NCBI GenBank assembly: GCA_003105245.1 | Contig: PQAI01000107.1 | Coordinates: forward strand, 9,015 to 16,825 | Direction: 5' to 3' | From: Betaproteobacteria bacterium | GTDB taxonomy: Bacteria; Pseudomonadota; Gammaproteobacteria; Burkholderiales; Usitatibacteraceae | DNA length: 7,811 bases | Shown: positions 1-7,811 of the stretch, in pieces | Layout: each line of letters begins with the position of its first letter | Numbering within the stretch: position 1 is the first letter of the stretch | Made by a program: the position numbers and the translations under genes | The notes under the pieces: model-generated | The model's database searches: none | What the model was told of the DNA's origin: nothing | Seen by the model: the letters and a program-made list of their open reading frames with translations, nothing else

Positions 1-1713
1 CGCCGGCACGCGATGCGCCGGCGCGTCGACAACGGCGTCTGGGAGATCTTCGTCCCCGGCCTTGGCGAGGGCGTGCTCTACAAGTACGAGATCGTGGGCG
101 CGCAGGGCGAGCTCCTGCCGCTCAAGGCCGACCCCGTGGGCTTCGGCGCCGAGCTGCGGCCCTCCACGGCCTCGGTCGTGCGCGACACCGCCGGCTTCGC
201 GTGGACGGACGGGGACTGGATGGCCGGGCGCGCTCGGCGCGACCCCCGCCGCTCGCCCATGTCGATCTACGAGCTGCACGCGGGCTCCTGGCGCCGCGGC
301 GAAGGCGGCCGCTTCCTCGGCTGGGACGAGATCGCCGATCGCCTGCTGCCGTACGTGGCCGACCTGGGATTCACGCACGTGGAGCTCATGCCGGTGAACG
401 AGCACCCCCTCGACGCGTCCTGGGGCTACCAGCCCGTCGGGCTCTTCGCGCCGACTTCGCGCTTCGGCCCGCCCGCCGCCTTTGCGCGCTTCGTCGACCG
501 CTGCCACGCGCAGGGGATCGGCGTCATCGTCGACTGGGTGCCGGCGCACTTCCCCACCGACCCGCACGGGCTCTCGCGCTTCGACGGCACGGCGCTCTAC
601 GAGCACCTCGACCCGCGCAAGGGCTTCCATCCCGACTGGAACACCGCGATCTTCAACTTCGGCCGGCGCGAGGTGTCCAATTACCTCGTGGCGAGCGCCC
701 TCTACTGGCTCGAGAGATTCCACGTCGACGGCCTGCGCGTGGACGCGGTGGCCTCGATGCTCTACCTCGACTACTCGCGCAAGGCCGGCGAGTGGGTTCC
801 CAACCCCCACGGCGGCAACGAGAACCTGGAGGCCATCGCGTTCCTGAGGCGCCTCAACGAGACCGTCTACGGCCTGCACCCCGGCATCGTGACGATCGCC
901 GAGGAGTCGACGGCCTGGCCGGCGGTCTCGCAGCCGACCTCCGCGGGCGGGCTGGGGTTCGGGTTCAAGTGGAACATGGGCTGGATGAACGACACGCTCG
1001 CCTACCTGCGCGAGGATCCGGTGCACCGCCGCTGGCACCACGACCGCATGACCTTCGGCCTCATGTACGCGTTCACCGAGAATTTCGTCCTGCCCCTCTC
1101 GCACGACGAGGTGGTGCACGGCAAGGGCTCGCTCCTGGCGCGCGCGCCCGGCGACGGCTGGCAGAAGTTCGCGGGCCTGCGCGCCTACTACGCGTTCATG
1201 TGGGCGCACCCGGGAAAGAAGCTCCTCTTCATGGGCCAGGAGTTCGCCCAGGGACGCGAGTGGAGCCACGAGGGCGAGCTCGACTGGGGCCAGGCCGGGG
1301 TGGCCCCGCACGCCGGCGTTCGCTCGCTGGTGCGCGACCTGAACCGAGCCTACCGCGAGGAGCGCTCGCTGCACGAGCGCGACTGCGAGCCCGAGGGCTT
1401 CCGCTGGATCGAGGTGAACGACCGCGACAACTCCGTCTTCGCCTGGCTGCGCGCCGGCGGCGAGGGCTCGCGCCCCGTGGTCGCCGTGTCGAACTTCACG
1501 CCCGTGCCGCGCCCCGCCTACCGCCTCGGCCTTCCGGGCGCGGGGCGCTGGAAGGAACTCCTGAACACCGACGCCGCCGCCTACGGCGGCTCCAACGCGG
1601 GCAACGCGGGCGCCTTCGTCGCCGACGCGAGCCCGAGCCACGGATTGCCCTGCTCCGCCTGCCTGCTGCTGCCGCCGCTCTCCACCCTCTGGCTCGTGCC
1701 CGAGGAGGCCTGA
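1..1713 (+). CDS. glgB: 1,4-alpha-glucan branching enzyme GlgB, N-terminus cut off by the window
   Basis: GlgB cuts alpha-1,4-glucan chains and rejoins the piece by an alpha-1,6 bond, creating glycogen branches in the cytoplasm. The frame is open from base 1: RRHA precedes the ATG at 13, matching the 'GRRHPMR' stretch inside GlgB of relatives, so that ATG is internal and the true start lies upstream. The visible 570 residues begin late in the CBM48 beta-sandwich ([10 protein letters not shown]...LYKYE) and include the whole GH13 barrel and C-terminal domain. GH13 region I is DWVPAHF (532-552). The nucleophile Asp is in GLRVDAV (codon 742-744), the acid/base Glu in TIAEES (codon 901-903), and the third Asp in LPLSHDE (codon 1105-1107). 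Near-invariant GlgB stretches follow: [25 protein letters not shown]...YGGSNAGN and the PPLSTLWL end. About 730 residues is usual for long GlgB forms, so roughly 60-160 residues are missing depending on subtype. It lies upstream of glgC in the same operon. Confidence 0.97.
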   Translation, partial: RRHAMRRRVDNGVWEIFVPGLGEGVLYKYEIVGAQGELLPLKADPVGFGAELRPSTASVVRDTAGFAWTDGDWMAGRARRDPRRSPMSIYELHAGSWRRGEGGRFLGWDEIADRLLPYVADLGFTHVELMPVNEHPLDASWGYQPVGLFAPTSRFGPPAAFARFVDRCHAQGIGVIVDWVPAHFPTDPHGLSRFDGTALYEHLDPRKGFHPDWNTAIFNFGRREVSNYLVASALYWLERFHVDGLRVDAVASMLYLDYSRKAGEWVPNPHGGNENLEAIAFLRRLNETVYGLHPGIVTIAEESTAWPAVSQPTSAGGLGFGFKWNMGWMNDTLAYLREDPVHRRWHHDRMTFGLMYAFTENFVLPLSHDEVVHGKGSLLARAPGDGWQKFAGLRAYYAFMWAHPGKKLLFMGQEFAQGREWSHEGELDWGQAGVAPHAGVRSLVRDLNRAYREERSLHERDCEPEGFRWIEVNDRDNSVFAWLRAGGEGSRPVVAVSNFTPVPRPAYRLGLPGAGRWKELLNTDAAAYGGSNAGNAGAFVADASPSHGLPCSACLLLPPLSTLWLVPEEA

Positions 1714-1732
1714 GGCGCCGCACCCACCGCCC

Positions 1733-1737
1733 GAGGA
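1733..1737 (+). promoter_or_regulatory. Ribosome binding site of glgC (GAGGA), in the only real intergenic gap
   Basis: GAGGA ends 6 bases before the ATG at 1744, a normal Shine-Dalgarno spacing. It supports that ATG over the in-frame ATG at 1828, which opens the conserved MAYVLAGG. The surrounding 30-base gap (1714-1743) shows no promoter-like or terminator-like structure, which favours co-transcription of glgB and glgC. Confidence 0.55.
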
Positions 1738-1743
1738 TCCGCC

Positions 1744-3051
1744 ATGCAGACTCCCCTCTCCAGCGCCACCGCCGAGCATCCCGACCGCCGCAAGGTCACC
1801 TACGCCACGCCGCTGGCGCGCTCCGCCATGGCCTACGTGCTCGCCGGCGGGCGCGGCACGCGCCTCATGGAGCTCACCGACCGGCGCGCGAAGCCCGCCG
1901 TGTACTTCGGCGGCAAGTCGCGCATCGTGGACTTCGCGCTCTCGAACGCGCTCAACTCCGGCATCCGGCGGCTGGCCGTGGCCACGCAGTACAAGGCGCA
2001 CAGCCTCATCCGCCACCTGCAGCGCGGCTGGAACTTCCTGCAGCCGGTGCGCAACGAGTCCTTCGACATCCTGCCCGCCAGCCAGCGTTTGGGCGGCAAC
2101 GAGTGGTACGCGGGCACGGCCGACGCCGTCTACCAGAACATCGACATCATCGACGGCTACGAGCCCGACTACATCGTGGTCCTCGCCGGCGACCACATCT
2201 ACAAGATGGACTACGAGCGCATGCTGGTTCAGCACGTCAACACCGGCGCCGACGTGACCGTGGCCTGCCTGGAGGTGCCGGTCGCGGAGGCGAGCGCCTT
2301 CGGCGTGATGCACGCGGAGGGCGACGGCCGGATCGTCTCCTTCGTCGAGAAGCCCGCGCAGCCGCCGGAAATGCCGGACCGCCCCGGATGGGCGCTCGCG
2401 AGCATGGGCATCTACGTCTTCCGGCGCGAGCTCCTGAACGACCAGCTGCGCCGCGACGCGGCGGACCCGAACTCCAGCCGCGACTTCGGCAAGGACATCA
2501 TCCCGTGGATGGTCGCCAACGGAAAGGCGATCGCGCACCGCTTCACCGAATCCTGCGTGCGCTCGCGCGCCGAGTCGGAGGTGTACTGGCGCGACGTCGG
2601 GACGCTCGACGCCTACTGGGAAGCCAACATCGACCTCACCGGCGTCGTTCCGGACCTCGACCTCTACGACCGCGACTGGCCGATCTGGACCTACGCCGAG
2701 ATCAACCCGCCGGCGAAGTTCGTCCACGACCAGGACGGCCGCCGCGGCAGCGGGGTGGCCTCCCTGGTCTCGGGCGGATGCATCGTCTCGGGGGCCTCGG
2801 TGCACCGCTCGCTCCTCTTCACCGGCGTGCACGTCCACTCCTACGCGAGCCTCACGGGCTGCGTCGTGCTTCCCTACGTCGACATCGGCCGCCACTGCCG
2901 GCTGACCAACGTGGTGATCGACGCCGGCGTGCGCATCCCGCCCGGCCTCGTGGTCGGCGAGGATCCGGAGCTCGACGCCCGCCGCTTCCGCCGCACCGAC
3001 CGCGGCGTCTGCCTCATCACGCAGCCGATGCTCGACCGGCTCGGGACATGA
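1744..3051 (+). CDS. glgC: Glucose-1-phosphate adenylyltransferase (ADP-glucose pyrophosphorylase) GlgC
   Basis: GlgC makes ADP-glucose and pyrophosphate from ATP and glucose-1-phosphate, the regulated first step of bacterial glycogen synthesis. The 435-residue protein is of normal length. Its nucleotidyltransferase fold opens with AGGRGTRL (residues 34-41). Aligned by eye to E. coli GlgC with an offset of 8, it has Tyr122 in WYAGTADAV (E. coli Y114, ATP site), Asp150 in [11 protein letters not shown] (catalytic D142) and Lys203 in FVEKP (K195, glucose-1-phosphate). The C-terminal third is a left-handed beta-helix ([30 protein letters not shown]) and ends [14 protein letters not shown]...ITQPMLDRL. 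Residue 47 is Arg where E. coli has the fructose-1,6-bisphosphate-binding K39. Together with the Agrobacterium-like core, this suggests activation by fructose-6-phosphate and/or pyruvate, as known for that type; this is inference. The N-terminus has 28 residues before MAYVLAGG, somewhat longer than in Agrobacterium; a GAGGA upstream supports the chosen start. Its stop overlaps the glgA start. Confidence 0.97.
   Translation: MQTPLSSATAEHPDRRKVTYATPLARSAMAYVLAGGRGTRLMELTDRRAKPAVYFGGKSRIVDFALSNALNSGIRRLAVATQYKAHSLIRHLQRGWNFLQPVRNESFDILPASQRLGGNEWYAGTADAVYQNIDIIDGYEPDYIVVLAGDHIYKMDYERMLVQHVNTGADVTVACLEVPVAEASAFGVMHAEGDGRIVSFVEKPAQPPEMPDRPGWALASMGIYVFRRELLNDQLRRDAADPNSSRDFGKDIIPWMVANGKAIAHRFTESCVRSRAESEVYWRDVGTLDAYWEANIDLTGVVPDLDLYDRDWPIWTYAEINPPAKFVHDQDGRRGSGVASLVSGGCIVSGASVHRSLLFTGVHVHSYASLTGCVVLPYVDIGRHCRLTNVVIDAGVRIPPGLVVGEDPELDARRFRRTDRGVCLITQPMLDRLGT
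3048..3051 (+). other. ATGA stop/start overlap coupling glgC to glgA
   Basis: The last A of the penultimate glgC codon plus its TGA stop reads ATGA, so the glgA ATG (3048-3050) overlaps the glgC stop (3049-3051). No convincing Shine-Dalgarno is visible just upstream. This arrangement is typical of termination-reinitiation coupling and would keep GlgC and GlgA output linked. Confidence 0.75.
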
Positions 3052-4502
3052 AGGGTCCCCTCGTCCTCTCGGTCGCCTCGGAGGTCTTCCCGCTCGCCAA
3101 GACGGGGGGCCTTGCGGACGTCGCGGGCGCGCTTCCGCCGGCGCTCGCCGCCGAGGGCGTGGCGGTGCGCACGCTGCTGCCCGGCTATCCCGCGGTGCTG
3201 AAGGCGGCCGGGGCCGCGCAGCCCGTCCACACCTACGACTCGCTGCAGGGCGGCCGGGCCCGTATCCTCGCCGCGCGCGCCGCCGGCCTGGACCTCTTCG
3301 TGCTGGAGGCCCCGCACCTCTACGACCGCCCGGGCAATCCCTACGTCGGTCCGGACGGCAAGGACTGGCCGGACAACGCGCCGCGCTTCGCCGCCCTCGC
3401 CAAGGCGGCGGCCGACATCGGGCGCGGGGCCGTGCGCGCGTTCGTCCCCGACATCGTGCACGCGCACGACTGGCAGGCGGGACTCGCGCCCGCCTACCTG
3501 CACTACCGCGGCGAGCCCCGCCCGCGCACGGTGATGACCGTGCACAACCTCTCCTTCCAGGGCCAGTTCCCGGCGGAGCTGCTCGCCCCCCTGGGGCTGC
3601 CGCCGCACGCCTTCTCGATGGAGGGCGTCGAGTACTACGGCACCATCGGCTTCCTGAAGGCCGGCATCGCGCTCGCCGACCGCATCACCACCGTCTCGCC
3701 ACGCTACGCGATGGAGATCCGCACGCCGGAGTTCGGCATGGGCCTCGACGGGCTGCTGCGCAGCCGCGCGGGCGTGCTCTCGGGGATCCTCAACGGCATC
3801 GACACCGAGTACTGGGACCCGGCGAAGGACCCGCACCTCGTCCAGCGCTTCGACGCGAGGACGCTCGCTCGGCGCCAGGCCAACAAGGCCGCGCTGCAGG
3901 CGCGGTTCGGGCTCGAGCCGCTCGCGGACGCGCCGCTCTTCGGCGTCGTGAGCCGGCTCACCTGGCAGAAGGGGATGGACGTCCTCCTCGAGGCGGTCGA
4001 CGACCTCGTGGCCCTCGGCGGGCAGCTCGCGCTCGTGGGCTCCGGCGAGGCGGCGCTCGAGGGCGGGCTCGCAGCGGCCGCGGCGCGGCATCCGGGCCGC
4101 GTGGGCATACTCATCGGCTTCGACGAGGGCGCCGCGCACCTGGTGCAGGGCGGCGCGGACGCCTTCCTCGTTCCCTCGCGCTTCGAGCCCTGCGGGCTCA
4201 CCCAGCTTTGCGCGCTGCGCTACGGCGCCATCCCCGTCGTCGCGCGCGTGGGCGGGCTGGCCGACACCGTGATCGACGCCAACGAGATGGCGCTGGTGGC
4301 GAGCGCGGGCAACGGCCTGCAGTTCGCGCCGGTGACGCGCGAGGCGCTCGTACTCACGCTCGAGCGCGCGGTCGGCCTCTGGCGCGACCGCGACACCTGG
4401 ACGCGGCTGCAGCAGCACGCGATGGCGGCGGACGTGGGCTGGCGGCGGCCGGCCGGCCAGTACGCCGCGCTCTACCGCCAGCTCGTCGCGGGCGCCGCCT
4501 AG
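3048..4502 (+). CDS. glgA: Glycogen synthase GlgA (ADP-glucose-dependent, GT5)
   Basis: GlgA transfers glucose from ADP-glucose to the non-reducing end of an alpha-1,4-glucan with retention of configuration, using the product of the overlapping glgC. The 484-residue length is normal (E. coli 477). The N-terminal GT-B domain starts at once with [15 protein letters not shown]; Lys18 belongs to the KTGGL sugar-nucleotide motif. [15 protein letters not shown] and [11 protein letters not shown] follow, with His166 at the position of E. coli H161. The C-terminal domain carries SRLTWQKG (Arg303 and Lys308, equivalent to E. coli R300 and K305) and [12 protein letters not shown] (Glu380, equivalent to E377), then [10 protein letters not shown]. 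The end, [18 protein letters not shown], is close to alphaproteobacterial GlgA. The frame stays open upstream to about 201, but that stretch is glgB and glgC read out of frame; the start at 3048 is fixed by the family N-terminus and by the ATGA overlap. The next gene follows after 4 bases. Confidence 0.97.
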   Translation: MKGPLVLSVASEVFPLAKTGGLADVAGALPPALAAEGVAVRTLLPGYPAVLKAAGAAQPVHTYDSLQGGRARILAARAAGLDLFVLEAPHLYDRPGNPYVGPDGKDWPDNAPRFAALAKAAADIGRGAVRAFVPDIVHAHDWQAGLAPAYLHYRGEPRPRTVMTVHNLSFQGQFPAELLAPLGLPPHAFSMEGVEYYGTIGFLKAGIALADRITTVSPRYAMEIRTPEFGMGLDGLLRSRAGVLSGILNGIDTEYWDPAKDPHLVQRFDARTLARRQANKAALQARFGLEPLADAPLFGVVSRLTWQKGMDVLLEAVDDLVALGGQLALVGSGEAALEGGLAAAAARHPGRVGILIGFDEGAAHLVQGGADAFLVPSRFEPCGLTQLCALRYGAIPVVARVGGLADTVIDANEMALVASAGNGLQFAPVTREALVLTLERAVGLWRDRDTWTRLQQHAMAADVGWRRPAGQYAALYRQLVAGAA

Positions 4503-4506
4503 CGCG

Positions 4507-7500
4507 ATGCGCCGGCTCTCCCCCGGCAGCCCCGAGCCCCTCGGCGTGACGCCCGGGCCGGGCGGCGCCAACGTCGCGGTCTTCTCCGCGCACGCGCACT
4601 CCCTGGAGCTCGCGCTGTTCGACGCGGCGGGGGACACCGAACTCGAGCGCATCGCCCTGCCGGAGCGCACGGGCGACGTCTTCCACGGCTTCGTGCACGG
4701 CCTGGCCGCGGGGACCCGCTACGGGCTGCGCGCGCACGGGCCGTGGGACCCGGCGCGGGGCCAGCGCTTCAACCCGGCCAAGCTCCTCGTCGATCCCTAC
4801 GCCACCGCGCTGGACCGCCGCTTCGCGCTGCACCCGGCGCTCCTCGGCACCGCCGCCGACGGACGCTCCCCCGAGCCCGCCGACAGCGCGGCCTTCGTGC
4901 CCAAGGCGATCGTCATGGCGCCGCCGGGCACGGCCGCGCCCGGGGTGCGCGTGCCCTGGGGCGAGACGGTCATCTACGAGCTGCACGCGCGCGGCTTCAG
5001 CAAGGCGCATCCGGAGATTCCCGAGCCCGTGCGCGGCACCTGCGCGGCGCTCGCGCATCCGCGCGCCATCGAGCACCTCGCGGGCCTGGGCGTCACGACC
5101 GTGGAGCTCATGCCGCTGGCGGCCTGGATCGACGAGCGTCACCTGCCGCCGCTGGGACTCTCCAACTACTGGGGCTACAACCCCGTGGCGCTCATGGCGC
5201 CCGACCCCGGCCTCGCGCCCGGCGGCCTGGACGAGCTCGCCGCCTGCGTGGCCGCGCTGCACGCCGCAGGCATCGAGGTGCTGCTCGACGTCGTCCTCAA
5301 CCACACCGGCGAGGGCGACGAGTACGGGCCCACCCTGTCGCTGCGCGGGCTGGACAACGCCACCTACTACCGGGCGCTTCCGGGCGACGCCTCGCGCTAC
5401 GCCAACGACGCGGGCTGCGGCAACACGCTGGCGCTCGAGCGCGCGCCGGTGCTGCGGCTGGCGCTGGACGCGCTTCGCCACTTCGCCCGCCACGCAGGCG
5501 TCGACGGCTTCCGCTTCGACCTCGCGACAACGATCGCGCGCGGCGAGGGCGGCTTCGATCCGGCCGCGCCGTTCCTGCAGGCCGTGGCCGGGGACCCGGC
5601 GCTTCGCCACCTGAAGCTCGTGGCCGAGCCCTGGGACGTGGGTCCCGGCGGCCACCGCCTGGGCGCCTTTCCCCCCGACTGGGGAGAGTGGAACGACCGC
5701 TACCGCGACGCGGCGCGTCGCTTCTGGCGCGGCGACGGCGGCATGGCGGGCGAGCTCGCCACGCGGCTCGCGGGCTCCTCCGACGTCTTCGCCGCGCGAG
5801 CGCGGCCGCCCTCGCGCTCGGTGAATTTCGTCACCGCGCACGACGGCTTCACCCTCGCCGACCTCGTGGCCTACGAGCGCAAGCACAACGAGGCCAACGG
5901 CGAGGGCAACCGCGACGGTACCGACGCCAACCTCTCCTGGAACCACGGCGTGGAGGGCTCCTCGGAGGACGCGGGCGTCGCCGCCGCGCGGCGAGGCGAC
6001 GCCCGCGCGCTGCTCGCCACGCTGCTCGCTTCCCGCGGCACGCCGATGCTCTCCATGGGCGACGAGCTGGGGCGCACCCAGCGCGGCAACAACAACGCCT
6101 ACGCGCAGGACGGCGCGCTCTCCTGGATCGACTGGGCCGGCGCCGACGGCGAGCTCGCCGCGTTCGTCGCGCGGCTCGTGCGCCTGCGCCGCGAGCACCG
6201 GGCGCTTCGCGACGAGCGCTGGCTCTCGGGCGAGCCCGGCGACGCGAGCGGCATCCCGGACGTCGAGTGGCGCCGCCCCGACGGGCGCGCCATGGCGCGG
6301 GAGGATTGGGAGAATCCTCGGGGCCACGCGCTCGTGGCGGTCCTCTACGCCGCGCCCGAGGGCGAGGCGCCGGCCGACCGCGTGGCCGTCGCGCTCCACG
6401 CCGGCCGCGAGGCCATCGAGGTGCGCTGGCCCGACGCGCGCGACGGGTACGCCTGGCGGCGGGCGCTCGACTCGTCGCGGCCGGACGGGCAGCCCGGGGC
6501 GGACGACTCGCGCGTGGCGCCGCGGTCGGTGGTCATCCTGGTCGAGGAGCCGGGCGCGCCGCGCAGGGGATCCCGGGGCATCGAGGGCGCCGTGCTCGAC
6601 CGCCTCGCCGCCGCCGCGGGCATCCTCCCGGAGTGGCACGAGGTCGGCGGCACCCACCACCGCGTCGGCGACGACACGCGCCTGGCGCTCCTCGAGGCGA
6701 TGGGCTGGGGAGTCGCCTCCACCTCGCAGGCGCGCGAACGCCTTGCGGCGATCACGGCGGCGCGCGAGGGCCGCCTCCTGCCGGTGGCGCTCGTGCATCG
6801 CGAGGACGAGGCGATCCGGGTTCCCCTCGCGCTCGGGGAGGCCCGGCGCCGCGGCGTGCTCGTCCTCACCGGCGAAGATGGCGAAGCGCGGCGCATCGCC
6901 TTCCATTCGGACGACTGCGCGGCCGAGCGCATCGCCGGGGCCGACGGGCGCACCGTCGTGCGCCGGCTGGTGCCGGTCGCGCCGCTGCCGCGCGGCCACT
7001 ACCGCCTGGAGCTCGAGGACGATGCCGTCGTCGGGCACCTGCTGGTCGCCCCCCGCCGCTGCCACCTTCCCGCCGCGCTCGCAGGCGGCCGCCGCCGCTT
7101 CGGCCTCGCCGCGCACCTCTACGCCCTTCGCCGACCGGGCGACCAGGGCATCGGAGACTTCACCGCGCTCGCGCAGGCCGCCCGCGCGACGGCGCGCGCG
7201 GGCGGCGCCCTGGTCGGCATCAACCCGTTGCACGCGCTCTTCCCGGGCGAGCGCTCGCGCGCGAGTCCCTACCACCCGTCGGACCGCCGCTTCCTCGACC
7301 CGATCTACCTCGACGTGACCGCGGTCCCCGACTTCGCCCAGTCGCCCGAGGCGCGCGAGGCGTACGCGCGCGCGCCCTTCGAGGGCCTCGCATCCGCGGC
7401 GGCCATCGATCACGCCGGCGCCTGGGAAGCCAAGCGCGCCGTGCTGGAGGCGTGCTTCGACGCCTTCGCGCGCCGCCCCAGCGCCGACGCGCTCGCCGCC

Positions 7501-7811
7501 GACTTCCGCCGCTTCGTCGCGGAGCGGGGCGAGGCGCTGCGCCGCTTCGCCGCCTTCGAGGCCATCGCCGCCTCGCGCCCCGGCGTCCCGTGGCAACGCT
7601 GGCCGCAGGAGCTGCGCCGTCCCGACGACCCTGGCGTCGCGCGCTTCGCCGCGCGCCACGCGCGCGAGGTCGACTTCGCCGCCTACCTGCAGTGGCTCGC
7701 CGACCGCGCGCTGGCGCAGGCGGCGCGCGACGGCGGCCTGGAGATCGGCTTCTACCGCGACCTCGCCATCGGCGCCGCGCCCGACGGGGCCGAGGCCTGG
7801 GCCACGCAGTC
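4507..7811 (+). CDS. glgX: Fusion of glycogen debranching enzyme GlgX with 4-alpha-glucanotransferase MalQ, C-terminus cut off by the window
   Basis: The frame is open from the ATG at 4507 to the window end (1101 codons plus 2 bases), with no stop on hand translation. GlgX (about residues 1-679) hydrolyses alpha-1,6 branch points on short, phosphorylase-trimmed branches. It has an N-terminal CBM48-like sandwich (GVTPGPGGANVAVFSAHA...LFD), a GH13 barrel from about residue 152 (YELHARGFSK) and a C-terminal beta domain. Region I is DVVLNH (261-266). The nucleophile is Asp338 in DGFRFDL, the acid/base Glu374 in VAEPWDVG, and the third residue Asp446 in TAHDGFTL, close to E. coli D336/E371/D443. 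KHNEANGEGNRDG and RGNNNAYAQD are GlgX signatures. After a short linker a MalQ begins near residue 696 (separate entry). E. coli GlgX is 657 residues and MalQ 694, so a total near 1,400 is expected. Only 4 bases separate the start from the glgA stop and no clear Shine-Dalgarno is seen, so translation is probably coupled. GlgX would release maltotetraose-like chains that are MalQ substrates. Confidence 0.95.
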   Translation, partial: MRRLSPGSPEPLGVTPGPGGANVAVFSAHAHSLELALFDAAGDTELERIALPERTGDVFHGFVHGLAAGTRYGLRAHGPWDPARGQRFNPAKLLVDPYATALDRRFALHPALLGTAADGRSPEPADSAAFVPKAIVMAPPGTAAPGVRVPWGETVIYELHARGFSKAHPEIPEPVRGTCAALAHPRAIEHLAGLGVTTVELMPLAAWIDERHLPPLGLSNYWGYNPVALMAPDPGLAPGGLDELAACVAALHAAGIEVLLDVVLNHTGEGDEYGPTLSLRGLDNATYYRALPGDASRYANDAGCGNTLALERAPVLRLALDALRHFARHAGVDGFRFDLATTIARGEGGFDPAAPFLQAVAGDPALRHLKLVAEPWDVGPGGHRLGAFPPDWGEWNDRYRDAARRFWRGDGGMAGELATRLAGSSDVFAARARPPSRSVNFVTAHDGFTLADLVAYERKHNEANGEGNRDGTDANLSWNHGVEGSSEDAGVAAARRGDARALLATLLASRGTPMLSMGDELGRTQRGNNNAYAQDGALSWIDWAGADGELAAFVARLVRLRREHRALRDERWLSGEPGDASGIPDVEWRRPDGRAMAREDWENPRGHALVAVLYAAPEGEAPADRVAVALHAGREAIEVRWPDARDGYAWRRALDSSRPDGQPGADDSRVAPRSVVILVEEPGAPRRGSRGIEGAVLDRLAAAAGILPEWHEVGGTHHRVGDDTRLALLEAMGWGVASTSQARERLAAITAAREGRLLPVALVHREDEAIRVPLALGEARRRGVLVLTGEDGEARRIAFHSDDCAAERIAGADGRTVVRRLVPVAPLPRGHYRLELEDDAVVGHLLVAPRRCHLPAALAGGRRRFGLAAHLYALRRPGDQGIGDFTALAQAARATARAGGALVGINPLHALFPGERSRASPYHPSDRRFLDPIYLDVTAVPDFAQSPEAREAYARAPFEGLASAAAIDHAGAWEAKRAVLEACFDAFARRPSADALAADFRRFVAERGEALRRFAAFEAIAASRPGVPWQRWPQELRRPDDPGVARFAARHAREVDFAAYLQWLADRALAQAARDGGLEIGFYRDLAIGAAPDGAEAWATQ
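6583..6594 (+). promoter_or_regulatory. Possible internal translation start for free MalQ (GAGGG, 4 bases, GTG)
   Basis: GAGGG (6583-6587) lies 4 bases before an in-frame GTG (6592) exactly where the MalQ homology begins (V-LDRLAAAAG). It could be a relic of a once-separate malQ start or a functioning internal start. The spacing is short, and such purine runs and GTG codons are common by chance in this GC-rich coding sequence, so support is weak. Confidence 0.2.
6592..7811 (+). other. malQ: MalQ (4-alpha-glucanotransferase, GH77) module of the fusion protein, partial
   Basis: MalQ (amylomaltase) moves 4-alpha-glucanosyl units between malto-oligosaccharides, releasing glucose and building longer chains. 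Residues 696-864 of the fusion match the N-terminal beta-rich domain of enterobacterial-type MalQ: LDRLAAAAGILPEW...DDTRLALLEAMG, then GHYRLELED and VAPRRCHLP, the equivalent of VAPKRCY in E. coli. The GH77 barrel begins at residue 865 with FGLAAHLYALR, then GIGDF (881-885), INPLHALFPG (905-914), ASPYHPSDRRFLDPIYLDV and GFYRDLAIG (1081-1089). The catalytic Asp/Glu/Asp of GH77 lie further downstream and are outside the window, so activity cannot be judged. Roughly 300 residues are missing by comparison with E. coli MalQ. Because the whole N-terminal domain is kept, a complete MalQ appears to have been joined, not just a catalytic fragment. Confidence 0.93.

Noticed and set aside
13..15. ATG at 13 as the start of glgB.
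   Set aside because: Upstream in-frame codons read RRHA, which continues conserved GlgB sequence, and the protein would start in the middle of the CBM48 domain. The gene runs off the window edge.
201..3047. Open + strand frame upstream of and in frame with glgA, which would give a 1,433-residue protein.
   Set aside because: The first 949 or so residues are Arg/Pro/Ala-rich noise overlapping conserved glgB and glgC. GlgA homology starts exactly at the ATG at 3048, which also forms the ATGA overlap. An automatic caller could choose the wrong, longer start here.
4503..4516. A 14-base identity, cgcgatgcgccggc, between 9-22 and 4503-4516.
   Set aside because: In such biased sequence about one 14-base match is expected by chance in a window of this size (rough estimate). 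One copy is internal to glgB and the other spans the glgX start, so no shared role is likely.
6301..6319. Perfect 7-base inverted repeat GAGGATT / AATCCTC with a 5-base loop, relatively AT-rich for this region.
   Set aside because: It lies inside the glgX coding sequence, encodes the EDW...NP region of the GlgX C-terminal part where a conserved acidic-Trp motif is expected, has no T-run after it, and is short enough to occur by chance.
6743..7318. Open + strand frame of 191 codons within the malQ region, and similar short Arg/Ser-rich frames at 482-847 and 62-397.
   Set aside because: These are out-of-frame shadows of malQ and glgB with Arg/Ser/Ala-dominated composition and no recognisable motif.
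4354..7659. Very long open frame (about 1,100 codons) on the - strand opposite glgX-malQ, and a similar one of about 600 codons at 2874-4670.
   Set aside because: The translations are low-complexity, rich in Arg, Ala, Gly and Val, and match no family I recognise, while the + strand carries clear conserved enzymes over the same bases. Strong third-position GC bias removes stop codons from the antisense frames and fully explains them.

Overview
The window is one strand-consistent block of glycogen (alpha-1,4/1,6-glucan) metabolism genes on the + strand: glgB (5'-truncated by the window edge), glgC, glgA, and a very large gene in which glgX runs in frame into malQ (3'-truncated by the window edge). 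Almost every base is coding. The only non-coding stretches are 30 bases between glgB and glgC and 4 bases between glgA and glgX-malQ; glgC and glgA overlap by 4 bases. No RNA gene, mobile element, CRISPR array, promoter or intrinsic terminator is supportable.

The DNA is visibly very GC-rich, with G or C at nearly every third codon position (estimated above 70% GC, not computed). This also explains the long spurious open frames on both strands. The GlgC, GlgA and GlgX proteins read like the alphaproteobacterial (Agrobacterium/Rhodobacter) versions rather than the enterobacterial ones. Examples are [14 protein letters not shown] and [12 protein letters not shown] in GlgC, SRLTWQKG and the DVxW...AGxYAALY C-terminus in GlgA, and the LSNYWGYNPVALMAPDP loop of GlgX. 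The best guess is a high-GC alphaproteobacterium or a close relative in the Proteobacteria; this is inferred from remembered family sequences, not from a search.

The genes form a complete storage cycle apart from phosphorylase. GlgC makes ADP-glucose, GlgA polymerises it, GlgB introduces alpha-1,6 branches, GlgX removes the short branches left by phosphorylase, and MalQ disproportionates the released malto-oligosaccharides. The synthesis and breakdown genes are tightly packed and almost certainly co-transcribed, with translational coupling at glgC/glgA and probably at glgA/glgX-malQ.

The most notable feature is the GlgX-MalQ fusion. A complete GlgX is followed, without a stop, by a MalQ that keeps its own N-terminal domain. 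The reading frame was translated by hand from 4507 to the window end and contains no stop codon. The rest of the window is ordinary; I did not see an undescribed system in it.
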